Shown here: positions 45,400-55,790 of the stretch, in pieces | Numbering within the stretch: position 1 is the first letter of the stretch | How the letters are laid out: every line of letters starts with the position of its first letter | DNA from: Pleurodeles waltl | Lineage: Eukaryota > Chordata > Amphibia > Caudata > Salamandridae | NCBI RefSeq assembly: GCF_031143425.1 | Contig: NC_090448.1 | Coordinates: 531,296,313 to 531,360,312 of the forward strand | Direction of reading: 5' to 3' | DNA length: 64,000 nt | Position numbers and translations under genes: made by a program | The notes under the pieces: generated by a model | What the model was told of the DNA's origin: nothing | Database searches by the model: none | What the model saw: the letters and a program-made list of their open reading frames with translations, nothing else

Positions 45400-47030
45400 G
45401 GTGGTGCAACATGCAAGCTGCCCAGGCCCCTGGAACTGACCACCAGACCTCGTACGAATGACCACTGAGGATGGCAGCCATGTCTGCGGTGGTGCTACTG
45501 GCTCAGGATGTCGCGGGCCGATGGCGGTGCTGGCGGCGGGGTCGGTAGCGGCGGTGCTTGCGGCGGTCATTGTTGTGGCGGTGCTTGTGGCGGTCATTGT
45601 TGCGACGGAGCTGGTGGCGGTCATTGTTGCGGCGGTGCTGGTGGCGGCCGCACTGACTGCCGTGCTGGTGGCTGGCTCACTGACTGCCGTGCTGGTGGCT
45701 GCCTCACTGACTGCTGTGCTGGTGGCTGGCTCACTGACTGCATGGGTATGATGCTTGTGTGAGTGCCTGTGGGATGTGTGGTGCTTATGTTTGCCAGAGA
45801 CACCTTGGTGTGTTGAGCTGTGTGCATGCTGGTCTGATGGTGTGCTTGGGATAGGCTGAGGTACAGGGGATTGGGTCTGGGTGGAGGAAGTTGGAGGCGG
45901 GAGGCTGGACACAGGGACAATGGCTGCCATCAGTGCTGAGGCCAGAGCCTGAAATGCTTGCTGTCGGGCTGCCTGACCAGAATGAATGCCCTCCAGGTAT
46001 GCATTTGTCTGTTGCAACTGCCTCACTACACCCTGGATGGCATTCAGAATGGTAGACTGCCCAACAGTGAAGGATCTCAGGAGGTCAATTGCCTCCTCAC
46101 TGAGGGCATCAGGGCTGACTGGGGCAGGGCCTGAGGTGCCTGGGGCAAAGGAGATGCCCACCCTCCTGGGTGAGCGGCCACGGGACACACGCTGAGGGGC
46201 TGCTGGGAGAGCGGTGCTGTTAGGGGGGGTGGCGGCTGTACCTGTAGATGCAGTGGGCATAGAGGGACCCGCCACCGCAAGGGAGCTCCCATCAGAGGAG
46301 GAGTCGGTGTTGCTGGTCTCTACTGCTGTCCCCGCCGTGGAGCTCCCCTCGCCCTCCGTCCCACTGGGGACTTCTGACTCTGTTGTCTCGCCCTCCAGGG
46401 CCATGTGGGATGCAGCTCCCTCCTGCTCCAGTGGCACTGCTCCTCCGCCTGATGATGCTAATGCACACAAGAACAGGGAGACCGCAAAAAGGGGGGGAAG
46501 AAAGAAGAAAGACATGTTCAGTGCATGCAATACCGCCACCGTTGGCGGACACTACAGACACAGCAGCCCTCTGCACTACGCCATACACTTAGAGTTCCCT
46601 AATTCATCACAGGGACATGGGGTACAAGGCCTATGCCCAATTGCTGCACACATGGAGGTCACAGAAGCCTGACTAGGTGTAGTTGGCTCTTACCACTGGT
46701 GGGGTTGGGGTTCCACTTAGTCTGCCTCACAAAGGGTCCTTGCCTACAAAGCTCGCCCTAGCCTAGGGGAACCCACTGCCACCTCCCCCACCCAGACACC
46801 TCCAATGCGTGCAGAGTCAGATGGAAGTGACGGTACTTACCCCCTTGTGGCTGCTGTGTTGCCCACAAGCGCCCATCCAACTCCGGAAACGCCACCGCCA
46901 GGATCTGGAACATCAGGGGGGTCATGGTGCGACGGGCACCCCTCCCACGTTGGGAGGCCAACTCCTCCGATGTGAAGGCAGGGGCCCTTTCCCCAGACAT
47001 GTGAGCCATCGTCACTTCCAGACTGAGGTC
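45400..47030 (-). pseudogene. Harbinger Myb-like gene 1, SANT domain apparently lost
   Basis: Likely two exons. Exon 1 (about 47009 to 46840) starts MAHMSGERAPAFTSEEL and jumps to ASQRGRGARRTMTPLMF, ending WATQQPQG before a GTAAGTACC donor. Exon 2 begins after a GTGTGCATTAG acceptor near 46462 with SGGGAVPLEQEGAASHMAL. It continues through a Ser/Thr/Pro-rich part, a helical segment ALSEEAIDLLRSFTVGQSTI and LQQTNAYLEGIHSGQAARQQ, a His-rich KHKHHTSHRHSHKHHTH tract, and an Ala/Thr/Ser repeat, before running into the tandem array. Family members carry a Myb_DNA-bind_5-type trihelix between FTSEEL and the basic segment; here it is missing, probably by deletion. These proteins help the transposase enter the nucleus and bind the element ends. 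Without the trihelix this one probably cannot bind. Confidence 0.62.
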
Positions 47031-47704
47031 ACAGCAGCACTTGCAGTGTAGGTCCTCTCCTGTCAAAGATCAGGTATCAAGTGAGTGAACAGACAGAAAA
47101 TGGCGATCATGTCTGCGGCGGTGCATACCTTCACCGCCGGCGTACATCGTCATTGGCTCCTGGGACCCCTAGGGTCCAATGTTTACCAATGCAGGATTGC
47201 GCTGCGGTCTTCGACCGCCTACCGCGACGGTGTACAACGCCAGCGCAGTTACCTCATATCCCCTTGTCCCACATTACAGGTCAGGCAGCCGCCATTTCAG
47301 GGGGCCACATGGCATTACTTTTAAATGTGTCACACATATCTAGGCCTTGCATACACACAAAGACAGGCACATAGCGTATTGACAAATGTGTGCAATTAAA
47401 TTCTTTTTTTACTACCTCGGTGTTGGCTGACTCTGTGCTCGCTGTTCTCATCCATAGGGCACGTCCGCTGGGGTAGGTGAGGAGATGGCGGCATCCTCCG
47501 GTGTACAGACCACTGGTGGACCTGTCAACAATGGAAGAGAGACATGTAATAGTCACCTACAGACTTGATCGTGCCACAATCCAGGAACTGTGTGCCCAGT
47601 TGGAGCCAGACCTGATTTCAGCTATCCGCCATCCCACAGGAATCTCCCCTCTAGCGCAGGTCCTGTCATTACTCCATTTCCTGGCAAGTGGGTCTTTTTC
47701 AAAC

Positions 47705-48614
47705 GGGAAACATCCTTTATACCGACTTTTTTATAACGAAGTCCTGGTTAACGAAAGCGGAACAACGCTTTCTTTAACCACGACTTCGTTATTTTGTGCC
47801 TAAACCACGCATGTCCTGAACAACGAACATGCATGGTTGAGATACAAACAAGGGAGTCGGCTGAGGAGGACGACGCAGATGACGAGGCGACGACTCAGGT
47901 AAGTGGGGGGTTTTAGGTTTTGGAGAGGGGGTGGAGGGTTGGGGTTTTAGGTTTTGGGGTGGGTTTGGGGGGTGGGGCGTTTTTGGTTTTGGGGAGGGGG
48001 TGGGGGGTCAGGGGTTTTAGGTTTTGGGGTGGGGTTGGGGGGTGGGGCGTTTTTGGTTTTGGGGAGGGGGTGGGGGGTCGGGGTTTTAGGTTTTGGGGTG
48101 GGGTTGGGGGGGTGGGGCGTTTTAGGTTTTGGGGAGTGGGTGGGGGTTGGGGTTTTAGGTTTTGGGATGGGGTTGGGGGGGTGGGGCGTTTTAGGTTTTG
48201 GGGAGGGGGTTGGGGGTTGGGGTTTTAGGTTTTGGGGTGGGGCGTTTTTGGTTTTGGGGAGGGGGTGGGGGGTTTTGGGTTTTAGGTTTTGGGGTGGGGT
48301 TGGGGCATTTTTGGTTTTGGGGAGGGGGTGGGGGGTTTTAGGTTTTGGGGTGGGGTTGGGGGGGTGAGGCGTTTTTGGTTTTGGGGAGGGGGTGGGGGGT
48401 CGGGGGTTTTAGGTTTTGGGGTGGGGTTGGGGGGGTGGGGTGAGGCATGCAGTTTCAATGGATGCCTGTTACTAATGACTTTACCAGGAATGCCTTTACA
48501 ACGAAATATTAAGGCATTTGTGGTAAAGGCATTAGTAGTAACAACGAGGTCGGTGTTCCGACCTCGTTGTTTAGGCACCCGTTGTTTTGTCAGTCGGCAT
48601 TCCGTCGTACAACC
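47705..48614. mobile_element. 0.9-kb MITE inside the transposase gene
   Basis: The 9-bp TTTTCAAAC occurs at 47696-47704 and 48615-48623, and the transposase frame joins across it. Ends are GGGAAACATCC..ACCGAC and, inverted, GGTTGTACG..GCCGAC, so the inverted repeats are weak beyond the CCGAC motif. A-/C-rich ends with AACGAAG-type motifs flank a G-rich minisatellite. An 8-9-bp duplication suggests a hAT-like mover, but this is not certain. Confidence 0.75.
47900..48445 (+). repeat. G-rich minisatellite with GGGGTTGGGG-type units
   Basis: About eight units of 60-70 bp composed of GGTTTTAGGTTTTGGGGTGG, GGTTGGGGGGTGGGGCGTTT and TTGGTTTTGGGGAGGGGGTG. The plus strand has almost no C and dense runs of four or more G, so it could form quadruplexes. 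Translation in any frame is a G/F/W/V-rich artefact. Confidence 0.92.
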
Positions 48615-49514
48615 TTTTCAAACAACAGTGGCCATAGCATCAGGGATGTCCCAGCCTATGTTCTCAAACATGTTGTCCAGAGTGTTGTCTGCCCTGCTGA
48701 AACACATGCGCAGCTACATCGTGTTCCCTCAGGTGGAGGATTTGCCTACAGTGAAAGGTGACTTCTATGCCCTGGGACATATCCCCAACATCATAGGTGC
48801 CATTGATGGGACACATGTGGCCTTGGTCCCCCCCCACAGGAGTGAACAGGTGTACAGAAACCGGAAGAGCTATCATTCAATGAATGTGCAGATGGTGTGT
48901 TTGGCCGACCAGTACATCTCCCATGTGAACGCCAAGTTTCCTGGATCAGTGCATGGCGCTTACATTCTGAGGAATAGCAGCATCCCTTATGTGATGGGGC
49001 AACTCCAGAGGCACAGTGTGTGGCTTATAGGTGAGGACAAGGACCCTATACCCTGTGAATAGTTGTCTGGGTCTGGGGTTGTCCCTAAGGGTTAGTGTGT
49101 GTCTAACAGTTGTCCCTCGACATTTGCAGGTGACTCTGGGTACCCCAACCTGTCATGGTTAGGCTACTGACCCCAGTGAGAAATCCCAGGACAAGGGCAG
49201 AGGAACGCTACAACGAGGCACATGGGCAAACTAGGAGAGTGATAGAAAGGACCTTTGGCCTCCTGAAGGCCAGGTTCTGGTGCCTCCATATGACAGGTGG
49301 TTCTCTGTACTACTCACCAAAGAAGGTGTGCCAGATCATCATGGCCTGCTGTAAGCTGCACAACTTGGCTTTGCGACGACGGGTGCCTTTTCTGCAGGAG
49401 GATGGTCCAGAAGGAGGTCTTGTGGCACATGTGGAGCCAGTGGACAGTAAAGAAGAGGAGGCAGAAGAGGATATCGACAACAGAAACAACGTGATCCAGC
49501 AATACTTCCAGTGA

Positions 49515-49992
49515 GACACAGGTAAGAAGACATCACTGCCTCCTACATCTGATACAATTGTTAGACCTATCATATGTCTGTCACTTTCACCCAGTGTATG
49601 GACCCTGACCTGTCACTTTGCCTTTCCATTTCACAGATGTGGGTCCCACTGTGTGACCTCTGCTATGTTACCTCATGGACTAGAGCTGTGTGACATAGGT
49701 ATGTTGAGAATACAAAGGAAATTGCTATTTTCCTGAGTTATTGCAAATACACATTAGTGAAAGCACAGACTGACTCCAGCTTGTTTTGTGATTCAGGGGT
49801 GTTTATTTAAGTGAAAAATAGTGGAGGGGGTTGTAAAATGGTCAGGGGTGATGGTGGAGGAATGTCCATGGCAGAGTCCAGTTATTAGTCTCACAGGTGT
49901 ATTGTCCAAAGGGGCATAGGAAGTGGAGCTAGGGCAGTTTAAGGATGGACAGGGTGACAAAGTGGGACAGAAGGATGACATTCAGGGTTGTC
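49515..49992. other. Space between convergent Harbinger genes
   Basis: Holds the 3' flanks of the transposase and of Myb-like gene 2. A plausible polyadenylation context on minus is AATAAACACCCC near 49800 (TGTTTATTTAAGTG on plus). No other feature seen. Confidence 0.45.
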
Positions 49993-51518
49993 TCATTTCT
50001 TGGCGGGGGTCTTGGCATTGCTCTCTGTCTTTGTCCTGGATCTCAGGGAACGTTTGTGGAGTGGTTCTCCATCTGCAGGGGGTGGAGTGCTGGTGTCGTG
50101 GTCCTGTGGCGGTGCCTCCTGTCCACTAGCACCGGCAGAGGTGGTGGGCAGTTCATCGTCCAGGCTAGTGTCAGGGGTCCCTTGTTGGGCCACAGTGTCC
50201 CTCCTGGTGTTCACAAGGTACTTCAGCACCCCTACAATGGTGACCAGGGTGGTGTTGATGGACTTGAGTTCCTCCCTGATCCCCAAATACTGTCCCTCCT
50301 GCAGCCACTGGGTCTCCTGAAACTTGTCCAGTACCGTTGCCATCGTCTTCTGGGAATGATGGTACGCTCCCATGATGTTGGAGAGGGCCTCGTGGAGAGT
50401 GGGTTCCCTGGGCCTGTCCTCCCCCTGTCGCACAGCAGACCTCCCAGTTCCCCGGTTTTCCTGTGCCTCTGTCCCCTGAACCGTGTGCCCACTGCCACTG
50501 CCCCCAGGTCCCTGCTGTTCTTGGGGTGGTGGGTTTGCCTGGGTTCCCTGCAGTGGTGGACACACTGCTGCTTGACTTGTCCTGGGGACAGAGGTATGAG
50601 CCTGTTGGGTGGGTGCTGTGCTGGTGTTTCCTGAGGGGGGAGGCTCTGTGGTGGCTTGTGCCAGTGTGAGGGGAACCGACTGTCCTGAGGTCCCAGATAG
50701 GCCGGGCTGGTCATCTAGATCCAGTTGGACAGAGCTGCTGTCATCACTGTGTGCCACTTCTGTGGGGGGGGTGGTCCTGTCTGGAACCTCCTGTCTGGTG
50801 ACTTTGGGTAGGGGTCATGCAGGGGAGTAAAGGCATGATTATTGCATCTGTGTGTGCCATCATGTGCAAAGGGTGTGTGACCCTGTACCCCAGTCTTACA
50901 TTCTTGTGTAGGAACTTGTGTGATAATTGTTTTGGGGTCTGTGTGGGTATCTGTAGTTGACATGCTTTGATGATGGGTGTCCATGCTTTGTTGTTGCATG
51001 CAGGGCTTGGTTTAGGGATGGGTGGTTTGTGATAGTGGGACATATGTGAGGTGTTGGACTGATGGGGTGAGGTTGAGGGTGGGGGTATGTGATAACATGC
51101 AGGTAGGGTGGGGGATATGGTATTTAAGAATTGACTTACCAGAGTCCATTCCTCCAGCTACTCCTGCGAGGCCCTCAGGATGCAGTATAGCCAAGACCTG
51201 CTCCTCCCATGTTGTTAGTTGTGGGAGAGGAGGTGGGGGTCCGCTGCCAGTCCTCTGAACTGCAATCTGGTGTCTTGAGACCGCGGAACGCACCTTCCCC
51301 CGTAGGTCGATCCACCTCTTCCTGATGTCATCCCGTGTTCTTGGATGCTGTCCCACTGCGTAGACCCTGTCCACGATTCTGCGCCATAGCTCCATCTTCC
51401 TAGCTATGGAGATGTGCTGCACCTGTGATCCGAATAGCTGTGGCTCTACCCGGATGATTTCCTCCACCCTGACCCTGAGCTCCTCTTCAGAAAACCTGGG
51501 GTGTCTTTGTGGTGCCAT
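49993..51518 (-). CDS. Harbinger Myb/SANT-like gene 2, two exons, apparently intact
   Basis: Exon 1 (51518-51140) starts MAPQRHPRFSEEELRVRVEE. It contains a Myb_DNA-bind_5-type trihelix at about residues 8-82, with conserved ELWRRIVDRV and RKRWIDLRGKVRSAV helices, and ends GGMDS. The donor is CTCTG|GTAAGTC. Exon 2 starts after CCCCCACAG at 50759 (EVAHSDDSSSVQLDLD) and stops at 49993. It has a long Pro/Gln/Thr-rich linker, a helical block LSNIMGAYHHSQKTMATVLD and LREELKSIN-like segment (coiled-coil-prone), and a basic KRSLRSRTKTESNAKTPAKK end that could be a nuclear signal. In Harbinger systems this partner binds element DNA and helps transposase. No stop or frameshift was seen in about 380 codons, unlike the transposase. 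The intron call is by splice signals. Confidence 0.8.
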
Positions 51519-52092
51519 GGGGTGGTGTGGGTGATGTGTGAGGTGGTGTGTGTTGTGATGTGTGAGGGGATGTGTTTGTGTGTGTTGTGTGAGGTGCGAG
51601 AATGTTGTGTGAGTGATGGTGTTGATTGCCTGTGGATGCTAGTTTCTTGATGGTGGTTTCTCTCTCTGGCCTTCTGTCGCAATTCTGGTCGTAAGGGTTT
51701 GTGGGTGATGTGGGTGTGTGTTTTATATTTTATTGGGTGTGTGGGAGTGGTGTGTGTATGTGTATCAGGTGTGTGTATTTGGAATTGTCCAATGTGGTTG
51801 TGTTTTGTAAATGTGTTTGTATTTTAAGCGCGGCAGTGTGTACCGCCAATGGAATACCACGGTTGAAAGACCGCCGCGTGGATTCGTGGGTCGTGATAGT
51901 GTGGGCGTATTCCTGTTGGCGTGACGGTGTCGGTTTTGTTATCGCTAGTTTATCACTGACCTTTGGTGTGGCGGACTTGTGTGGGTGTCTAGATTTTGGC
52001 AGATTCCGAGCTGTGGGTCGTAATAGCTGTAGCGGAATGTCGCCGCCGCTCCGGTGTGTTGGCGGTCGTCTGCGCGGCGGTAAACGGGATTT
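51519..52092. other. 5' flank of Myb-like gene 2 and right subterminal region
   Basis: TG-rich sequence with GTGTGTGTTG-like motifs (51540-51800), then about 51830-52090 rich in CCGCC/GGCGG motifs mirrored at the left end. Expected to hold the promoter of Myb-like gene 2 and binding sites for the transposition proteins. Confidence 0.5.
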
Positions 52093-52116
52093 ACCGCCAA
52101 TGTTGTAATGAGGGCA
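52093..52116 (-). repeat. Right terminal inverted repeat of Harbinger
   Basis: ACCGCCAATGTTGTAATGAG plus GGCA, followed by TAA. Pairs with 43236-43262. Confidence 0.85.
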
Positions 52117-53400
52117 TAAACCTTTCCCTAGCGGCTAGGCCTTTACTGAGGATGACACACAAAGATGTGCTTAATCCACTTGCATGGGACAACAAATTCT
52201 TGAAAGCTTTCTTTGAGCTGAGAGAAAGTCTCAGTTGAGCCCCGGCACTAGGAATGCCAGATTACACTAAGATGTTCAAATTGAGAGAGCACAACCTCCC
52301 TCTTACTTCAAAACAGTGAGGGCCTTCAGTGCTTACTCGGATGCATGGAGATTATCAAAAACCTGTGGCTTATTTTTCAATCACCCTTGACCCTGTAGCC
52401 GAAGGTCTGCCCCACCGCCCTTAAAAAAGTTGCTACAGATGGTGCCAGTTTTAAGAGATGTGACTACATAGTGATAGGACATTTTGTCATCTCTTTGGCC
52501 CCTCATTCTGTCAAAATACTGCTTCCCAGATCAAAAATGCAATACATGACCATCTGCAGACTTACAAAATCTAAGCAGCAAAATCTTGCCTCAGAAAACA
52601 TAATTTTGAAATGTTGTCAGATTCTAACTCTATCTACCTTACCACCATTGCCTGAAAATTATGTAAATGATGGGGAGTTTGAGTATGATTGTCTAGATGT
52701 CATGAATGTATGCACCGAGCCAAGGCCAAACATAAAAGATGAACCTTTGATTGAGCTTAATTATGTAAATGTGGGTGGCTCATGTGTGAGAACCAATGAA
52801 GGTATCCTGAAAACAGTTAAAGCTGTATGTACAATTCAAGAAGTTGTAGAAATGTCTTGGCTTTAAGGTGTTACCTCAACATGCAGAACTAATTGCCCTT
52901 ACAAGAGCTTCCAGTGTTTCAGGCCAATTGAGAGTGAATATATTTACAGATAGTCAGTATGGCTTCTGTGTGGTCCATTACTTCAGACAGTTATGGTCAT
53001 AAAGGGGTTTCATGACTTCATCTGGCTCGCCTATAAGGAATGGTGAACAAAGAAAAAGATTACTTGAAGCACTGCAGTGACCAACTGAAGTTGCAGTTGT
53101 TAAGCGTGCAGCTCAATGAAGTGGCAATGGACATGTCACCGTTGGAAACAGATTGCTAATGAGGTTGCATGGTATTGTGCACTTATGGCTTGCACGTTTA
53201 ACAGGGCTTACACAGATGAATCTGAAGAGGGCATGGCTTTTTTGATGTTGTCAGTACCTGATACATAAGAAAAGCTCAAGAGATTACAGGAGGATGTTTC
53301 AGAAACAGAACAGCAGTACTTGATCAGAGCATGATGTTGGAAAAATCAGATGGCATTTGGATTTCAGCAGATGGGAGACCAGTTTTATCTCACAGTTAGT
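52117..53400 (+). pseudogene. Retroviral polymerase end and RNase H region, decayed
   Basis: Resumes right of the Harbinger element with AARPLLRMTHKD and WDNKFLKAFFELRESL (about 52126-52235), a connection-domain segment. KPVAYFSITLDPVAEGLP-like follows near 52350-52410 and RNase H-like pieces to about 53330 (PLQELP.., NIFTDSQYGF-like near 52935-52970 with a shifted frame). Dense stops. RNase H would remove template RNA. Assignment relies on order and on a few motifs. Confidence 0.55.
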
Positions 53401-54486
53401 TGTTTCCCATAACATGATATTTCCATGTCCCAACACATTTAGGGAGAGATGCAATGGTGAAGTTGTTCAGATAGAATTGGTTTAACACTTGATTCAGTAT
53501 GCATCAGAGGAATTGTGCAATAAATATGTGCCATGCCAATAGATGAACTTAGGGAAAAGAACACCAATTACACTAAGCAATGTAGAAATATCAGGTCTTT
53601 CCTTTAACAAGATGTAGAGGGCCATTGTTCAGATGCTTGTTTATAATGGGCTGCGATACATACTGATTATAGTGTGCATTTTCTCTTGATGGGTGGAAGC
53701 CTACCCGACACAGAGAAATGACAGTCTCACTCTAGATAAACTGCTGTTGAGAGAGATAATACCAAGCTATGGAATGCCGGTCCCTGGAGTCAGATTGCGG
53801 GACTCACTTCAACAATGAGGTCCTTAGGATGTTGTATGCAGCATTATAATTGGATCAGATGTTACACTGTAATTATCATCCAGAAGTTTCTGGGATTGTT
53901 GAACAGCTCAATGGAACCATAAAGTCCCGGTTGGCAAAAGTCTATGCATCCTCTTCACTGAAATGGCCTGATGCTTTGTCCTTGGTGTTAATGAGTCTTT
54001 GAAGTAAACCTGAAAGGAAGACAGGATTATTGCCGCATGAAATCGTTATGAGGCGTGCAATAAACTTGCCTACTTTACCTGCAAATGCACTTGAGAACAT
54101 CTGAGATTACATAATACTCAATTACTGCCAAAGTCCGGCTAATATGGTGCATTCTGCACTCAACATGTTGAAGTTGTCACTGCAAATCAAAGTCAAGCAC
54201 AGTGTCATGACCTTGCTCCTGGTGACTGGGCCTGGGTCAAGAAGCATGTAAGTCATATCTGGAGCAGAGTTAGAAGGGGCCGTATGAGGTGATCTTAATA
54301 ATAAATACTGCTGTTAAATTTGATGAAAAAACAAACTGGGTATATGCATCTCATACAAGGAATCCATATGTAATAATGTTCTTTGAGCCTGAACCAAAAG
54401 CACTGGTGAATGTACCACTGCAAGCTGTACAACTGCAAGGAGAAGTACCGCAAGAGGCACAACAGCAGGAGAGAGAAAGGGATTAA
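53401..54486 (+). pseudogene. Retroviral integrase, decayed
   Basis: WVEAYPTQRNDSL near 53690-53735 follows the first core aspartate region. A VP..RLRDSL..FNN segment near 53785-53815 corresponds to the second. GIVEQLNGTIKSRLAKVYAS near 53892-53951 carries the catalytic Glu. LAPGDWAWVKKHV near 54212-54250 and GPYEVIL..NWVYASHTRNP (about 54280-54370) are the C-terminal domain. The last 65 codons (54289-54486) are open. Frameshifts and stops elsewhere. It would insert the viral DNA. Confidence 0.7.
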
Positions 54487-55790
54487 GAACTGCTGACAGT
54501 TGCACCAATCCAAATTCCTCTGATTTCACACAATGGCATTGAAGTTTCTGGTAAAAGAGAAGAAGAAAAAACAAGAGCTTAACCTGAGGTGACACTTGAG
54601 ACTCCACCAGAACAAGCAGAAGATCCAGGTGAAGAGACAAGTATTAAATCAAGAAGAGTCTCTTATAATGCTGAATGCCACAAACCTATGGTCAGAAGAA
54701 ACTGATGTCAAGTGTATCAGTTAAACGTATACCACCAGAAATGCTGAAGAGAATGAATCAAGCAGTATAAATGATGAAGTAGAAGTAGACACCAAGGAGA
54801 TGAAAAACAGTGAAAGTATCTTGTCAGAGGTATTCTGAACCTGACTGGACTTACTACGTGTGACGCAAGCCCTAAGTGTCCCAATATCACATTTGCTTGA
54901 TTTGAATACAGAGCTATTTGAACCTCCATAATATCACACTGAAAGCAATTTCGTTGAAAAAGCTGCTGAAAAAGATTTCTTAAAGAAATAATAAGTTGTC
55001 TGAAAAGCTTTACTGAATGAAATACAGTCTGAAATTAGCGACTGATGTGGTCCTAAAGAAAAAGAGGCCCATGCTGCAGCAGAAGAGAAGGGATAACATT
55101 TTAGAAAAAAGACTGAGTGGGGTAAGGACAACAATATAAAAATTGTCATAAATAAAGCTAAAAGAACTAACTAACTGCACTTAAGGAAAATAAAATTGAA
55201 AGGCTGTGTGTGCAATAAGCTTGGAAACAAATTATCAACATTTTTGTTGCAACATTTTCCATTTGCAAAGATCTGACTTTAGACAAACATGTTTTTCCTA
55301 ACATTAGCTAGATAAAAGATTATTATGGGTATTACATTTTTAGTATTAATATTAATAGCTATAGCATTAATACTAGTGTTACACTTTATACCAGAAACAT
55401 AAAAATCTACATTTGCATTTAGTAACATGACATCTGCATATGATTTAGATGCGGATAAATTGAAAGCTTAATTTGTAGATTACATGAAAACAGATTGCAC
55501 AACAAATTTTAATTCTAGGTTTATTCTAGGTTAGTTCAAGAATACAAACAAGTTTTAGATGCAAAAGATTGCATGCCCTTACCTTCATCAGCTATGGAGG
55601 AGGGGACATACCATCACATAACTTTGTTGTACACAATTGCTTATAGCGTTTTGCTTAGATTAGTAAATTGGCAAGAACTCTTTGAATTTTATTACTCTAA
55701 TTTTGACATAATTTTTTCTAGTGTTACTTTACTGAAGAGCATGGATTTACATCCAGAAGCAAAGGAAACAGAGACAGCTGGGCTTGTTAG
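54487..55790 (+). pseudogene. Region 3' of pol in the endogenous retrovirus, unresolved
   Basis: Position suggests env or accessory remnants. Short charged stretches occur in changing frames and a hydrophobic run near 55330-55390 could be a decayed membrane segment. I see no convincing envelope motif, so the label is positional only. Confidence 0.25.

Larger units (their letters stand above)
47458..49514 (+). pseudogene. HARBI1-type Harbinger transposase, broken
   Basis: From MEERHVIVTYRLDRATIQEL (ATG 47531) through LSLLHFLASGSF, then a MITE (47705-48614), then TTVAIASGMSQPMFSNML and the DDE domain. First catalytic Asp: IIGAIDGTHVAL (about 48790-48825). Second position: PGSVHGAYILRN, where family members have HD; the codon 48955-48957 is GGC (Gly). 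An intron 49031-49129 with good GT..AG ends rejoins WLIG and DSGYPNLSW. A small insertion after that (TTAGG near 49160) shifts the frame before LLTPVRNPRTRAEERYNEAH. The catalytic Glu is in RRVIERTFGLLK (about 49224-49260). An acidic tail ends VIQQYFQ. It would excise and insert the element at TWA sites. The MITE, the shift and the lost Asp each disable it. Confidence 0.87.
43236..52116 (+). mobile_element. PIF/Harbinger transposon with one transposase and two Myb-like genes
   Basis: Ends read GGCCCTCATTACAAC..GGCGGT and, inverted, TGCCCTCATTACAAC..GGCGGT. TAA flanks both sides (43233-43235, 52117-52119), the 3-bp TWA target duplication typical of this superfamily. Inside lie a HARBI1-type transposase gene on plus and two Myb/SANT-type genes on minus, one in the transposase intron and one convergent with its 3' end. 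No further copy of the TIR was found inside, so I treat it as one 8.9-kb element. It also carries two tandem arrays and a 0.9-kb MITE. It disrupts the retroviral pol gene. Confidence 0.88.
37896..55790 (+). mobile_element. Endogenous retrovirus, decayed, split by a Harbinger transposon
   Basis: Gag-like, protease and reverse-transcriptase sequences left of 43236 continue as RNase H-region and integrase sequences right of 52116. Motifs (FDTGAK and LIGRDLL in the protease, QYI-box in the polymerase, GPYEVIL at the integrase end) are retroviral, closest in style to gamma/epsilon-type. Stops and frameshifts are dense and both aspartates of the polymerase box are changed, so it is inactive. Outer limits are uncertain because LTRs were not identified. 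Confidence 0.68.

Noticed and set aside
44445..45443. Many open frames of 60-138 codons on both strands
   Set aside because: All lie in the 74-bp tandem array. The unit length shifts the frame each time, and identical peptides recur on both strands.
45458..45762. Ala/Val- and Gly/Cys-rich plus-strand frames
   Set aside because: Antisense of the Ala/Thr/Ser repeat in Myb-like gene 1.
47920..49062. Long glycine/phenylalanine/tryptophan-rich frames
   Set aside because: They are translations of the G-rich minisatellite. Only the part after 48624 is transposase.
43236..52116. Two nested Harbinger elements instead of one
   Set aside because: No second TIR pair (GCCCTCATTAC) and no second TWA-flanked junction was found inside. 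It remains possible if an inner element lost its ends.
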